Shown: positions 12,901 through 26,362, numbered from the stretch's first letter. The stretch: DNA of 64,000 nucleotides from Stercorarius parasiticus (GCA_013396915.1 VWZL01002583.1:186001-250000), one strand, 5' to 3'. Notes: generated from the sequence alone by a model not told the origin. Made by a program: numbers and translations.

Positions 12901-15849
12901 AATAGCAAGTTGCTGTGTGCTTATATCACACCTAATGGACAGACCAACAGCCATCCGTACCTTCTGTGCACTTCATCACAAGCATACATATTTGTCCTAT
13001 AAAATCTTGATACTAAGAACAAACTGACTTTCTAATTTCACAATCTAGTGTAAAAGTCATGATTCATGACAGATTCCTGAATTTGTTGGCAAAAATGATT
13101 CTAATAAAATAATAGCCCCAGAATGAAGATCTGCCATTTTTCAGGTGATTGCATTTGGTAACTCTGAATCTGTGCAAGATAGATACATCCAAAAGAGGAA
13201 AATAAATTTAAAGCTGTGATATAATAATTACATTCATTAGATTCAAATCAGAGTTTGAGCCTGACTATTCCTGTATTCAGTTCACTGAATTTTCAAACTC
13301 TTAGTTTCTAAAAGTTGATTTCCAGCTACCTAATTTCCCCCTTTAGACATATAAGGAAGACAGATCAGATATTTCATAGAATAATATATTTGAGTTTAAA
13401 ATATTAAAGATATTATTATTACTATTATTAAAAGATGTCCCATACCTGATAAAAATAATTGTATGCCATTATTTTGTCTCCAATATAAAAAGCGATTGGG
13501 CTCTAAATAATCAAAATGTTCAGTTTTAATTTATTAACTTTTTTAAAGAATCTTTGCAGGTTACGTTGCCCCTCATTTTACTCAAGTAAGCAACGAGATG
13601 TAAGAGGTGGCACTGTTAAATTATTTATTTCTGCCTGCTTACCGGCCTCCATAAATGCACTAACCTAGCCATGTAAACTGCATATCAAATGTAGCTTCAG
13701 CTTTTTGACCCTGATGGTCAAGTAGCTGAAACCCTGCTACAGTCTTTTGATTCTGGCATTTCCTTTATTCTTAAGGACATATAAGCTTCATGATGAGTTT
13801 AGAAAATGAAGCTCTGATACAGATCCAAAGAATTTTTTTGCTAAGCTACCTTTATAGGTACCAAAAAAAAAAATACACCTCTCAACATAAAGCATAATTT
13901 GCAGTTACCCATCTTTTAAACACTCCTGTGCTACACAGTCAAGTTGGAAAACAAATCAGACAGGTAACCTGCCCTTACAGCTGTTCCTGGATCACACTAT
14001 TTAAAGAGGAAGTATCTAAAAATCCGACTGTAAGTGGGATTTTATCAATTTATGAAATATCAATAGCATTCACCATCATCTGAAATCTGCATTTTCTGTC
14101 TCATTCCCATAGCAGATGTTTTGCTTATCTTCCTCGTGATTAACATTACAGAGAGCCCACACCACATTTAAATTCGTGGCTCAGTGTCCTTCCCATCTCA
14201 AAATACTGTAGTCTTTGCTTTCCTGCCAAAATGGGCAAAATTAAAGTGTCACATCTAGACTGTTACTTGTGTTGAGTGGTAGGTTTTTCCTCAAGTGGTT
14301 TCATTTATTAATCAAGAACAGCAGTGTTGTTATTAGTTTGTGAGTAACATTTTCTTATTTGCCATTTATTTGTGAAATTCTTGGCTAAGGATAAGGCAGC
14401 AAGAGCAATGCAAAAACCACAAGACTACAGGTGAAATTAAACCGCAGGACATGAACAAAGGCTCAGGAAAGACACCTAAATATGTCACCCTGTTTACAAG
14501 ATGCTTAGGCCCATTATAATCATGCTCAGGTCTTGTGACCCTGAGGGGTTTCTCCTCACCATTCCCTGAGTGAAAGCAGCAGTTCAGTCAATAAGACCAG
14601 TCTGTCTGACTGCAGCCTCCACTACATGTCCTTCCCAGCTCTCATGGCAGGTCCAAAAACTGTCCTGTGAAAGTCCTTCCTGTGACTACCACAATGATGA
14701 AAGATTCTTCTTAAAGAACTAAGAGTAAATCATCGACTTAACATGTCCCCACAAAGTATTACACCAGAAAACCTCTTCTATCACACACACAAAACTTTAC
14801 ATTCAAAAAGTGGCACTGTCTTGTTTGTTGTGCATGTATTCAGATTTTGGAGTTATCAAATAATAATGCAAACCACAGAAATCACAGAGGAGGAGGAAGA
14901 GAGGAAAAAAAATAAAAAGAAATTGGAAAATTATGAATCACTTTCTTCCAGATGCCAGAGTGTTTCACAGTTTCATTAATTTCAGCAGGGCTTTTGAAAA
15001 TTCAGCACTTGAAAAAAGGCAATAGAACATTTAGTGGTAACTGAAAACTTGTCTACCTCTGTACAGACAACACAGCTGGATTCCTAATCTGTTCTTAAAC
15101 TCAATCTTTTTAAAGTAGAACATACACTTTTTGTAAATTTATGCAAGGAAAGGATGCCTTGTAGAAAGGAATGTAAGGACACATCAAATAATTTTGATTA
15201 TATTTCTGGCTGTGCTGTGGACTGAGTGCACGACCTTTTGTAAATTCTATAGACATCAATTTTCAAAGCTTTGGCATGAGGATACACAGCTCCAGTTACA
15301 CACAACAAAAGTTATGATGCTCAAAAATTCTGAATCCTTGACTCTTATTCTTAATAAGAACTGACATACTCCAGCGATAAATGTCATAAGAAATCTTTAA
15401 AGTAAATAAATCATAAATTGCAAAGAAATATATAAAACCAGGTGATGTTATACTACTAATTTAATCACAAAACTAACTCAGAAAGTGAAATAAACATCAT
15501 CTCAGAACTATTGCGGGGAGAAGAAAAGAATGAAAGTATTAAAAAAATCGTTGTGATTCAGTATCTGTGCTTCTACACTGCTTGGATACCATAAGAGCAT
15601 CTTGGAAAAATATTGTTTACCCACTTTCATTCCACCACATTGCATTCTTCCAAGAATAACAAACATAGATCTGGCTACACTTAAACTGTATTGCTGGCAT
15701 AGGGGTAAGGAGGAGCACTGACAGTAACTGCAGTTAGTGAATTCTGTATTCAACATCAGTAAAGCACACACTGCTTATTTAATGCTGATATTGCTATACA
15801 GAAGAGGGAAAAAGGGCGGGCAAAAATATTGGCTTTTTTAGCAGACAAT

Positions 15850-15965
15850 TCTATGACTTCTGGGTGTATGTCCAGAGTCAACAGGAATGATGTTAGTCTT
15901 GAGCAATTCTCTGCCATCGAGGCGTATGACCAGAGTCAATGGGAATAAAGTTAGTCTTGAGTAAT
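15850..15965. repeat. 58-bp diverged tandem duplication
   Basis: Two adjacent copies of about 58 bp share 'gtatg', 'ccagagtcaa', 'gggaat'/'aggaat' and 'gttagtcttgag' at the same spacing (copy 1 about 15850-15907, copy 2 about 15908-15965). They differ by scattered substitutions and a small indel, so the duplication is not very recent. No transposon family is recognised. Confidence 0.75.
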
Positions 15966-16875
15966 GATGAAGCAAAAAAGAGAAAGAGTGGAGAGAAGAT
16001 AAGAAGGAAGACAACGACTTTTGAAAGTAAGCTAATTGCAGAAGCTGAATACATTAAAACTTATATCATTAATACACAAACAGTGCAGTACAGAAAAGTT
16101 AATTCCTTCCATGGGGCAGGAGGGAGTTGGTAAATGAAATAATTCAGTAAGCCTGTTCAGGTCAAGCTGCAGCAATTGTAAATACCAACCGTAAATAAAT
16201 ATGCCTCGCTTCCATTTTTTGAATGAGATTTCCAATTTGCTTCATGGTAATTATAGGTACTAGGTTGACAGCATTAAGAAGTTTGTTAACTCACGGCAGG
16301 CACAGCCTGGATGACGGCATGACATTCTGAAATGTCAAAAGCCAGTATGCTACATACTCCTGCAATTTAAACCACTGTGAGGTATCTCACATTCAACACT
16401 GTTACAACATATTTCCATAAATCGATGCAATTCTTCTGTCTTCAGTTTTAAAGAAATTCTGACATGAAAATTTGAAATTTTTTTAGTCTTCTCCACAGCA
16501 GAATCATAGATTTCCTCCCTGCCCTCCTTTTTTGGTTCTCATTATCACCCTGTGTGCTAGGGATTTGCTGTTAAGCAGCACATCTATTAAAAACAAGTCT
16601 TGGAGAAAAAGTTAATCTGAATTCAATTTATAAATATTCAATTCAAAATTCAATTAAATTAATATTTTGAGATAAAAAGGGAACATTTCATATACTGATC
16701 AATGTCGTCCTTACAAAAGAGGGTTTGAGATACCACAATATTTTGCATTAGGAGGGTTTTTTTTCAAATCATGTATTTAATTCATAACAGAACTTTTTTG
16801 AGAAATACCTAAATTTAAAAGAAAAATAGTAAAATTGTGTAGTTAAAAATATTTTTCAAAATTAATTGATGCTAC

Positions 16876-17095
16876 ATAGAATCACAGAATGGTTCGGGTT
16901 GGAAGGGACCTTAAAGATCATCTAGTTCCAATCCCCATGCCGTGGGCAGGGACACCTCCCGCTAGACCAGGTTGCTCAAAGCCCCATCCAGCCTGGCCTT
17001 GAACACTTCCAGGGATGGGGCAGCCACAACTTCTCTGGGCAACCTGTTCCAGTGCCTCAACTCCCTCACAGTTAAGAATTTCCTCCTTAAGTTTT
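16876..17095 (-). mobile_element. CR1 LINE 3' end, short 5'-truncated copy
   Basis: The plus strand begins 'atagaatcacagaatggttc' and continues with 'ttggaagggaccttaaagat', 'gggcagggacacctcccgct' and 'agaccaggttgctcaaagcc', the reverse complement of a bird CR1 3' UTR and the ORF2 C terminus. Clear similarity runs to 'ctcacagttaagaatttcctcc' near 17088; weaker, uncertain resemblance may go on to about 17130. It is a typical 5'-truncated insertion of the 'gatctttaaggtccc' type. It encodes only the last few dozen residues of ORF2 and is inert. Confidence 0.92.
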
Positions 17096-18933
17096 GACAT
17101 CAAACTGAATGTATTTCTTTCTTCCTCTTCTACAACATTGGGCTGATCTGCTTTTCCTAACTGCAACAGGGGGGGCTACCAAGAGAATATTTATTTGAGC
17201 AAGCTGTTAGGCAAAGAGAGGAAAGCAGCAACAAGCAAATAAGCAATCACTCTCCTGACATCTGTGGTCCCCAAAATGAAATAATGGCACAGACGCAACA
17301 GAAGTACATTCTGTTATCCCTGCCCAGGGATTTCTGATATTTAACATTTCAGATCAATATTTTTTAAGGGCAGTAATTATATCTTTCAGATATCAATGGG
17401 AATTCTACACCTAAACTAATTTTAAAATCTGCCTCTGTTGTATCTAAACATGGGAGCAGATGCCCTTTATTTCAGTTTCAGTTTTCCTGGTCAGGAAGCA
17501 AGTGGTTCCACCACATTTCTTGTGCAGATTTCCCGTACATAAGAATGTTAACAGGCTTAATATATCTTCAATGCACTGAAATCACTGTACACACAAAGTA
17601 GAGTTGATTTGCATACATACACATTCAGAAATGATTTTCAGAAACAGTAGCAGATTATTATAAATGAAACCTGGGCATCTGGTAGCGTTGCTTATGAGGA
17701 ATCACACCTTGAGGATTTGTTAAGAGTCATTTGGAATGACTGTGGCACACATGTTCAACACCACCAGTTAGTTAGAACCAAAGTCATACTCTTTAGTCGT
17801 TCTCATTACTCAGCCATCATACCAAGAGCAAAACAAGTTAAAGGACTGCCTGAAAGAAGGGCTGGAGTTGTTAGCAGTCCTGCCATACAATAAAGCTTCT
17901 ATATGGTCAGGGCAGCTGAAGAACATTACACATTACCGCTCACTGTATCTGCAAGCACTGTGAGGCTGCAAGAAACCCATGGCTACTGTTTCACAATAAG
18001 CATTGCTAAAGCCAGGCAAAAGGGACTGCGAAAACTTAATTCTGAGTTTTGCACTTGAAGTGAAAAGGAGCAACGGGAACATGGGTTTTGTATAACAGAA
18101 CAAAAAAGATGGAACGTTGGTGAATGATCTAAGGCTGAGGACCAATCTTGCTATTTTCAAAGACTGAGATGAGCATAACATACTAGGTGGTAACTGCAAT
18201 CTGAGAGTAAAAACTCAGAAACTGCTGAAAAATCCAGAATAAGCTATCAATAAAGCAATATGAATTTGCTAAACAGAGAAAGCCACCCAGTCCTGACTGT
18301 AACTTAGACAGGTTAGATTATGATCTGTCATGACAGAATTCAAAATGATACAAGAAAAACACCTAGGCAGAAAATTTGTGAAGCCCAGAAGTCAAAGTCC
18401 ACAGAAACAGCACATGGAACTACACAAGCTGTGACAATGCGAACAAAAGCAATGCTTTTCTGTACTGTGCAAGCAACCCACTCACCTTGTACTTTATAAA
18501 CATTATTCCCACCCCCATCACTTAGACATAAGAGCCCTAAGCCAGCATGTGTCATCAAACCTCTTTCCATTGATCTTCCAAGAAATATCCACCTCCTCCT
18601 CTAAATCTGTTCTCTCATCTCTATCTCAGTGTTGTCGACAATCAAACACAAAAACATACCTTATCTACTTCATCAGCCTCAATCATTTTATGGTAAATAT
18701 GCTGTGTTTAATTTTCTGTTGAATTGCATATGTTCCAGTCATTTCTACCAACACAATTCCTCACAAATGGAGAATTTTTCATACTATGTTTACCTTGGTA
18801 GTTGTAACTGCACAGGGACCAATAGCCTATCAGCCAAATACACAAGTGAAAAATTTATTGTTTATTGTGTTTAAGGTTAGAACTATGCAAACGAGATCTA
18901 CTTTGTAATAGGTCGTTACATAGTCATCATGCA
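17096..18933. other. Unique AT-rich DNA, no gene seen
   Basis: No gene or repeat is recognised. Frames are under 90 codons. An ATTTGCAT octamer occurs at 17607-17614, not in any promoter-like setting. Confidence 0.55.
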
Positions 18934-19516
18934 TCAGAAGAAGCGTAGACAGCAGGTTGAGAGAGGTGTTTCTACCCCTCTGCTGCACTCTGGTGAGACC
19001 CCACCTGGAATACTGCGTCCAGCTCTGGGGCCCCAACATAAGAAGGACATGGACCTGTTGGAGCGAGTCCAGAGGAGGGCCACAAACATGATCAGAGGAC
19101 TGAAGCACCTCTCCTATGAAGACAGGCTGAGAGAGTTGGGGTTGTTCAGCCTGGAGAAGAGAAGGCTCCAGGGAGACCTTGTAGCAGCTTTCCAGGACAT
19201 AAAGTGGGCCTACAAGAAAGATGGGGAGGGGCTCTGTCAAGAAGTGTAGCGATAGGACAAGGGGTAACGGTTCTAAACTGAAAGAGGGTAAATTCAGATT
19301 AGATATTAGGAAGAAATTCTCTACTGTGAGGGTGGTGAGACACTGGAAGAGGTTGCCCAGAGAAGTTGTGAATGTCCCATCCCTGGAAGTGGTGAAGGCC
19401 AGGTTGGATGGGGTTTTGAGCAACCTGGTCTAGTGGGAGGTGTCCCTGCCCGTGGCAGGTTGGTTGGAGCTAGAGGATCTTTAAGATCCCTTCCAACCCA
19501 AACCATTCTATGATTA
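18934..19516 (+). mobile_element. CR1 LINE 3' fragment with ORF2 frameshifts
   Basis: A 5'-truncated CR1 running from the reverse-transcriptase thumb region to the 3' tail. The start resembles 'gtggccagcaggttgaggga' and the end is 'tctttaagatcccttccaac', 'ccaaaccattctatgatta'. The frame at 18929-19249 reads [18 protein letters not shown], then [20 protein letters not shown]; a second frame (19221-19433) carries [16 protein letters not shown] and [13 protein letters not shown]. One missing base in the 'ggggcccc' run near 19034 and a two-base loss near 19232 shift the frame. The palm with its FADD site is absent, so this is a dead copy. The antisense frame of 197 codons over it (18830-19423) is a by-product. 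Confidence 0.93.
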
Positions 19517-22455
19517 TCATGTCCATCACCTTTATAACAAGCCCATTTTCAACTACAGCAAGACCTATTTCAGAAGTGAGACCTCAGCTCCAGTGTACAC
19601 CCAAAAACATTGAGTGAAGTCATGGAAACCAATCAAATGGACAAAGCAGGCAAAAATTCACAATTTGAAAAATACTGAGCTACAGCTTGGAAACATGGAA
19701 ACTTCCACTCAAGTAACTGACCACGTTTTTAAGAAAAACACCCAACCATGTTGTACAGATGTTGGACAGAAAGGTGATCTAAAACTTGGGGGGTGGGAGG
19801 GTGGGGAACAATGGGAAGAGCTCTCCATTCCAGAAGAGCAAGGGTACAACACATCACCGAATGCTTTCTGAACATGAAAAATCCTTTTTCTGTAACTCTG
19901 CACAAATACCTCATCTCCTTCACTCCATGAGAGACGTAGATCTCAAGGTGAAGCATTTTTGCTCACAATTTGTTTATATAAAAACATTCTTTCAGAAAAT
20001 TCTACCAGTCCATTTTTTCAAGGTGTTTATCCCCATGATGAAAGAGCCTTGCAATCTCAGAGGACAAAGCAAAATGTCCTAAAAACCATAATATTCTTCT
20101 ACGCAACAATCGACTGAACATGGCGCATATTTTTGTGAAGTTTTTGAGCTTTTCTTAAGCATCCCCTGCCCCTGGCACCAAAAGAGCTTTAATTCATAAA
20201 ATCACTTAAGCTAATATGAACCACCTTTCCCCCTTTATTTCAATTTCTTCACTCAAAAAAAAAAATTCTTTTAAAATTGACTGTGCTTTTTCCATCAGGA
20301 ATACATTCAGCTTTCTATACTACTGTCAAAGTATTAAAACAAACAGTATCCTCCAAAAGTGTTGTGAGGTCATGAGTTGAAGAGAGGTAAGATTAGAGAT
20401 GACAATCCCTCCCCTCAGCGCCCACTGCAACTTTTATTGCAATAGCTTGGTACGAGTATCATGTTCTACTGCGTTGATTCCATTTCTGAAGATATAGACT
20501 AAGGAAAATGGAAATAATAGACATCGTAAATATATATCAATCAGTCTAGGCGTGTTAAAAAAGTAGAACTCTGAACACATAAAAGCACACAGGAAGTTCA
20601 TATAAATACAGTTCATGTAAAGTTCAAAACCCATCTGTAATTAGAATTCTTCAAAACAGTCTGTCTTCTATGGTACACTTCTAATGAAAAACTAAGAGGT
20701 ATTGTACAAGAAATTCTTTGAAAATTAGAAGGAAATATAAATAAGCTATACTTCAAAAATTGATGTATGTTTTCTCTGCTTGCATTCAATATTCATACCT
20801 TACCACACCCAGGTGTCCTAAATACTAAGTTACAGATAACACTTTTTCTCTACTTTTCCTACTACTACTCAGTTGTTCTTGCCCTAGTCCAGTAACTCTT
20901 ATTTTAGTAAAAGCAAATGAGACTCTGAGTTTCCGGGTTGAGATCTTTTACTCCTACTATTTTCCTTCCCAAAGTCCATATGAAAATCACAGATACACAA
21001 ACTCTGTTTGAAAGGTTGTTGACTTCTAAACCAAAACTGAGAAAAAAACAGCAAATTTTCTAGCATGAACTAAGATCTTAAGAAGGAAGAGGTTATTTCT
21101 GGTTTTCTAGACTTGGTGAAAGAATTCCGTAAATCACTAAAATCCCAACACTCTCAATGAGGGCCATATGTCCATGAGGCAAGTCCCTGGGCAATACATA
21201 GCACAAAGGTTTTAGTAGGGACAACACAAGACCCCTGATTCTAAACACAGTGCATGATACATAAAAGCACGTCACATAGGCAGTACTGTTTCATACCTAA
21301 TATTACAAACAATATTATGATCATTCAACCTACTCCAGATCAATCAAACACAAAGAGAGAAGCAAACTCCTAATAATTGGCTTTACAGGCAATTGTCCTT
21401 AGGTATTTGCAATGCATAGCCTTTGATAAAACTCATTAATTCTATTCAGCGAAGACATGCACTGTCAAACAAGGACACGCCAATGTCAGAAAATCCCCAA
21501 GAAAAAGACTATTAAAATGCAGCTCCTAACACTCTTTTCTAAGTAAATAGCTAGCAAAAGATAAGTCTCTGAAGGGATGAACACTGTGACAACACTCAGA
21601 GAAATGTGACATCTGAGTCTCTTCTCAAAGTTCATTCAGACTGTGCAAACCCCTCTATTTAAACGGTTCACTCCAGAGTGAACCACACCACAGACAAGGT
21701 GATTAGCAAAAAGTTTATGCTTTAGTAAAGTAAACAAGGCCTTCCATTTTCTTTGTCTTCTTTTAATTAGATTTTAGTAGCAAATAAATTACAGTGAGTG
21801 CTTTCAAAATTCAGAGGACTTGTGCTGATCACAGGGTTCTGAAAGACAGAGATGAAACAAAAAGGAAATCTCTCAAAAGATTTATGAGGTGTTTTTTTTC
21901 CAAACTGAAATGTAGTTTAGAGCACAGACCTAAAAGCAGTTGCATTGCTCAGTTGAAAATAACAACCTGTAGTAGTTGGCAAAGAGAATAAACAGCTTGA
22001 GGAATGTCAGGATACCGCCCGTCCCATATTACACATAAGTACGAGTAAACTAGCGTTAGCTAAAAATGACATTTCTAACTGAATATAGACTCTGTTAGCA
22101 ATAAATTCTCCCTAACTCATTTCTGCCTGCAGCTGGAGATCCACCCAAATCAGAATTGTTTATTTATTTATTATTTTTTTTAAATAAAGGATCGTGCCAG
22201 TATTCTGAAGGCGAAGGGTAAATTATTGGCAGAGGAGGGTAGCTAGGAAGAAGCTGAGACTACCTGGTTGGAAAAAGCAGCAACAAGTGAAGGTTTGATT
22301 GGTTGAAGAGGGACCATGGGAACATAAACCATCATCCAACACCTCTGAATAAAATGTAATGAGACACTGGCACGCACTAGGGCTGAACTGAATATATTAA
22401 GATTTCTTTACTACAAATGCAATGCTTGGGTTTTGTCCATTTTAGAAGTATTATG
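19517..22455. other. Unique AT-rich DNA, no gene seen
   Basis: No supported gene. A G-rich patch 'ggggggtgggagggtgggga' lies near 19788-19807 with short overlapping frames on both strands. There are A-runs near 20256-20265 and a T/A patch near 22160-22185. No known repeat is recognised. Confidence 0.55.
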
Positions 22456-22521
22456 ATAGAATCATAGAATGGTTTGCGTTGGAAGGGACCTTTAAAGACC
22501 ATCTAGTCCAACCACCCTGAA
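22456..22521 (-). mobile_element. Very short CR1 3' end (about 66 bp)
   Basis: The plus strand reads 'atagaatcatagaatggttt', 'gcgttggaagggaccttt' and 'aaagaccatctagtccaacc', the reverse complement of a CR1-type 3' end with its ATTCTATGATTCTAT tail. Similarity fades after 'accaccctgaaaccc'. So only the extreme 3' end was copied, an extreme case of LINE 5' truncation. The variant 'ggtctttaaaggtccc' differs from both other tail types in the window. Confidence 0.85.
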
Positions 22522-25243
22522 ACCCAGTAGCACAAATAGTCTGGTACTGCCTCTGACTAAAGAGAGGACACCGTGGTCAACTCAATGCCTTTAATCATCA
22601 TTATGTAAAACAAACCTAGGAAAATATAAACTACTTATTGCATTTTACCATTTCCTGAGTTGTTTGTTTTTTTAATGGTTGAAGCTGGATTTAAATACAT
22701 TATTTACCCTGCATTATAAAACTTGCTTCCAGTTCAGATAAGCCACAAGCAGGCATCATATAAGATAATGGGGACTTTCCACTGACCAACAGCTAAAAAA
22801 TTAGTTAATAGAAAATTAGTTAAGTGAACCATTACTCAGCCTGTCTCTTCATTCATTGAGGTAAGACAGAACATACTGATAAGCAGGTTTTTTTCCTCCT
22901 ATTAACTCACAGAATACTGCTACGACATTTAACCCCTCATTAGCCCAATATTGTATTTTTGTGATAGGGTCTATGGTATAAACCAAATTTTTCATGCTAC
23001 TTATTTGTAATTCTATGGTGGAAAGATTCTAGACAGCGGCCTTAATGCTGGGGGCAGGGGGGGAGCTTAAATTAAGCTCTGAAATCCACAATTAAGGTGC
23101 CTAAAAACATTTGAGTTTCATAACAATAAGGAGTATTAAGTCTACTATAGTAGCAGCTGCTGACTAAGAAGTTTCAAATGCTAGGCCAAGTACTTACCTG
23201 TCCAAAAAGGGATGTTAGGCAATTATTTTTAAAAATCTTTGTCACATTTCAATACCATTAATTACCACATACCTTTGAAGATATTCTTTATTAAACTAGA
23301 AAATGGATAAACCATTCTTGCCCAACATTAGTCCCCTCTTCAAAGGCAGATGAATACAATTCCCTGGTTATCATCTTAATGGAGAACACAAACTATATGG
23401 ATGCATGGTGAACTAACTGACAATACCCATCTTCATTAAAGATATGAGAAGGAACAAACAAGTAACAGTTTAAGATATCAACTGCAATCCCATACACTCC
23501 ACGCGCACCCTTGCGGATTGGAAATAAATGTTTTGCTCTAAGGTGAAATTTCAAAGAGGGAACAAGCCCTTACAAACTAAGATGGTATAAAAATAGCCTA
23601 CATGAAGCAAACATTATTCACATAACCACCCTAAATTTCAAGTTACAGAACTGTAATATCTAAGGGATATTTATTTTTATTAATGAGAATGCTCAGACAA
23701 ATGCTCTGTCAGGCAAGACTGGCAGAAACCAAAGCCCAGGCTGGCAGACACCCCATGATCCAGGCAGGTGCCCAGTCACCAAACTACTCTAGGGGCTGTT
23801 CTTTTGTCTCAATATTCTGAGATACTTTTGGAACTAAAACTAGTCTTAAATGATGGTAATAGCCAATTTCTTGAGGATTTCTTTCATTATTACATCTCAG
23901 CATTTATATCCTACCAGAATTAAAATGTACTATATGAGGCTGTTTCTGCAGCTACATACTTGTTCTATATCAAAAAACTACTGTGCAGTTGAGGCATTAA
24001 CATTATTGGAGCGAAAATATTTTAAAGCCTTGTCCTCTACCATATTTTTTTTTCTATCCAGGTCTAACCCTTCTTTCCTTATCTGCAAGAAACCATCAAC
24101 AAGCATTGCTATGTGTTTAGCATATTCCAAGGATGACTCTCTCCAAGCTGCCTGCATCTCTCTACTGCACTGCCAAGAAGGGGATATACTACTCCACGAG
24201 GCCCCATCTCCATCACTGCCAGATGAAGTCAAACCACCCCATAATTATTCCATAAACACCAACAGATTTGACTATCCTGCAACACCAAAATATTTCTCAT
24301 TTACCTACAGTATCTTGTCTCCTGTAACTTCCAAGGTATTTCTGCTAAATGCTGCACCACCTAATCACTTCTTATATATTTTGTACCTATGGATGTGTTT
24401 TCATTTACATGTACCACTTCCCACTTATCTTCACACAATTTTGTATTATTTTTTTTTAGGTCATTTCTCCCCATAAATGTCAAGAAAATATTACATTCTA
24501 CTCCTGTCTTCCCAAGCATCCAATATTCCACCCAGGATGATGTAATGTAAAATTATATTCGTTATTACTTCATACACATTACTAATGAAAATACTGAATC
24601 AAAGGAATGAGAACCTTTTCTGCTTCTTTAATTACTAGTAATATATTTTTCACCACCATGTTGACTAGGCACAAAGAACACAGATTGGGGTCTCATAGTG
24701 CTAAACACTATGCAACAAATAGGCAGCCCCTCTAATAAAGCATTTAGCATAGGTATACACCAAGACAACAAATGGATACAGACAAACAGCCAAAAAAAAA
24801 AAATTTGAAAGCGTATTTTAAATTTTTTGCATCTCAGCACATCACTGGTCTGAGATAACAGAATTCACACGTACAGAACAGAAACCCAAGAGAAGCTATT
24901 GTGGGAACTTGCAGCGTATCTGTTACCACACTGCATTGGCCTACATACACTCACTTTTTTGTGAAAAACTTCTAAGGAAATCTGCCTCGTATTTGTAAAT
25001 GGAGAATTTGGGTGAGAGACTGAGACAAGGCAATTACGTAACAGATACATAGCACACAGTAAAATAAAAACATATTTTGCAAGATAGAGGGCACAACTCT
25101 GCTAACATGGAAACACTTGAGGTTTTGAGGCACAAACATCACACTGATGGACAGATATCGCATAATGTGCTATTCTGTAGTTGGGTTATATACGCTTTCG
25201 CTTCTGGTCAATTACGCGTGGCATAGTAAGGTTGTTGTTTATG
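22522..25243. other. Unique AT-rich DNA; long chance frame, no gene supported
   Basis: This holds the longest frame outside CR1 (23850-24476, plus, 208 codons, ATG start), with an overlapping minus-strand frame at 23978-24232 that opens at TTG rather than ATG. Neither shows a domain I recognise. The plus frame is rich in Leu, Ser, Phe, Tyr and Pro, as AT/C-rich non-coding DNA gives. An A-run lies near 24792-24803 and a G-run near 23050-23064. No repeat family is recognised. Confidence 0.5.
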
Positions 25244-25682
25244 ATCATAGAATCACAGAATGATTCGGGTTGGAAGGGACCTTAAAGATCATCTAGTTCC
25301 AAGCCCCCTGCCATGGGCAGGGACACCTCCCACTAGACCAGGCTGATCAAAGCCCCATCCAGCCTGGCCTTCAACACTCCCAGGGATGGGGCAGCCACAG
25401 CTTCTCTGGGCAATCTGTTCCAGTGTCTCACCACCCTCATAGCAAAGAATTTCTTCCTGATATCCAATCTAAATTTCCCCTCTTTCAGTTTAAAACTGTT
25501 ACTCCTTGTCCTATTGCTATAGTCCCTGATAAAGAGTCCTTCCCCATCCCTTCTGTAGGCCCCCTTTAGGTACTGCAAGGCTGCTATAAGGCCTCCCTGA
25601 AGCCTTCTCTTCTCCAGGCTGAACAACCCTAATTCTCTCAGTCTGTCTTCATAGGAGAGGTGCTCCAGCCCTCTGATCAACC
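25244..25682 (-). mobile_element. CR1 LINE 3' fragment with open ORF2 tail
   Basis: The plus strand starts 'atcatagaatcacagaatg' and runs through the reverse-complement CR1 3' UTR into ORF2. On the minus strand a frame stays open down to the stop at 25333-25335 and reads [50 protein letters not shown] and [13 protein letters not shown]. The copy is 5'-truncated just upstream of LIRGLEHLSYED and so has neither palm nor endonuclease. The uninterrupted tail and complete 3' end suggest a moderately young copy of the 'gatctttaaggtccc' type. The codons upstream of 25682 in the same frame are flanking DNA, not CR1. Confidence 0.93.
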
Positions 25683-26108
25683 TGAAATGTCTGAGAAAAG
25701 TTTGCACACATAATGATGATGATGTTTACATATACACCCAAGCAATACTCCAGTTTCCAGCACCGAAACTGCTAGTGCATGGAGGAATAGCATAAATCAA
25801 CTTCAGAACAGTGAGAAATGATTTGCAGTACCTGAGCTATTTCAACTACGTACAAGCTTGGGACAAAACAGCAGGTTTAATAGATTCAAAAGGTAGAATC
25901 TATTTATTCACCTCTTAGGCATATAACATACAGTGCAAAGAAAGCTTTTTTCCTTTAGTAAAAAAAATTTCTATCAGGAGTTCATTGCTTCTTGACAATT
26001 AAAGCCTATGATCACAATACTCAGCATTATGTATTGGAGTTTTGTTTCTTGGGGTTTTGTTTTGTTTTTGAAGTATTCCCAATGCTTGATCAACGTGAAG
26101 AATGGAAA
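25683..26108. other. Unique spacer between CR1 copies
   Basis: A stretch of about 425 bp of AT-rich sequence with no gene or repeat recognised, between the 25244 copy and the nested CR1 block. Confidence 0.55.
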
Positions 26109-26362
26109 CACCCAGAACCACAGAATGGTTGAGTTTGGAAGTCACCTATGGAGATCATCTAAATTCAGTCCCCCTGCTCAAGCAGGGCCACCTAGAGCAG
26201 GTTGTCCAGGACCATGTCCAGGTGGTTTCCAGTATCTCTAAGGAGATTCTAGAACACCTTTGGGCAAAGTGTTTGGGGATCGATCACCTCGTAGTTAGAA
26301 TTTTTTTCTTAAGCAAAATGAGAAATTCCAGCATTTCAAATTCGTGCCCATTTCCTCTTGTC
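26109..26362 (-). mobile_element. Older CR1, 3' part, split by a younger CR1
   Basis: The plus strand reads a diverged reverse-complement CR1 3' region: 'accacagaatggttgagttt', 'ggagatcatct', 'gctcaagcagggccacctag', 'agcaggttgtccaggacc', then 'ccaggtggtttccagtatct'. Weaker similarity goes on through 'aattcgtgcccatttcctct' to 'tgtc' at 26359-26362. There another CR1 begins abruptly, and the missing continuation of this element resumes at 26901. It is the more diverged of the two and belongs to an older subfamily. It has no open ORF2 frame of note. Confidence 0.85.

Larger units (their letters stand above)
9089..16875. other. Unique AT-rich DNA, no gene seen
   Basis: About 7.8 kb without a supported gene or recognised transposon. 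Small features are a perfect 13-bp inverted repeat at 9941-9970, a T12 run near 10319-10330, an A-run at 13863-13873, a short ATT/ACT-type trinucleotide patch near 13410-13430, an A/G-rich patch near 14885-14925, and a 58-bp tandem duplication at 15850-15965. Open frames are all under 90 codons with no motif. Confidence 0.55.

Noticed and set aside
18830..19423. 197-codon minus-strand open frame
   Set aside because: It is the antisense of the plus-strand CR1 at 18934-19516 and extends into flanking DNA; no independent motif.
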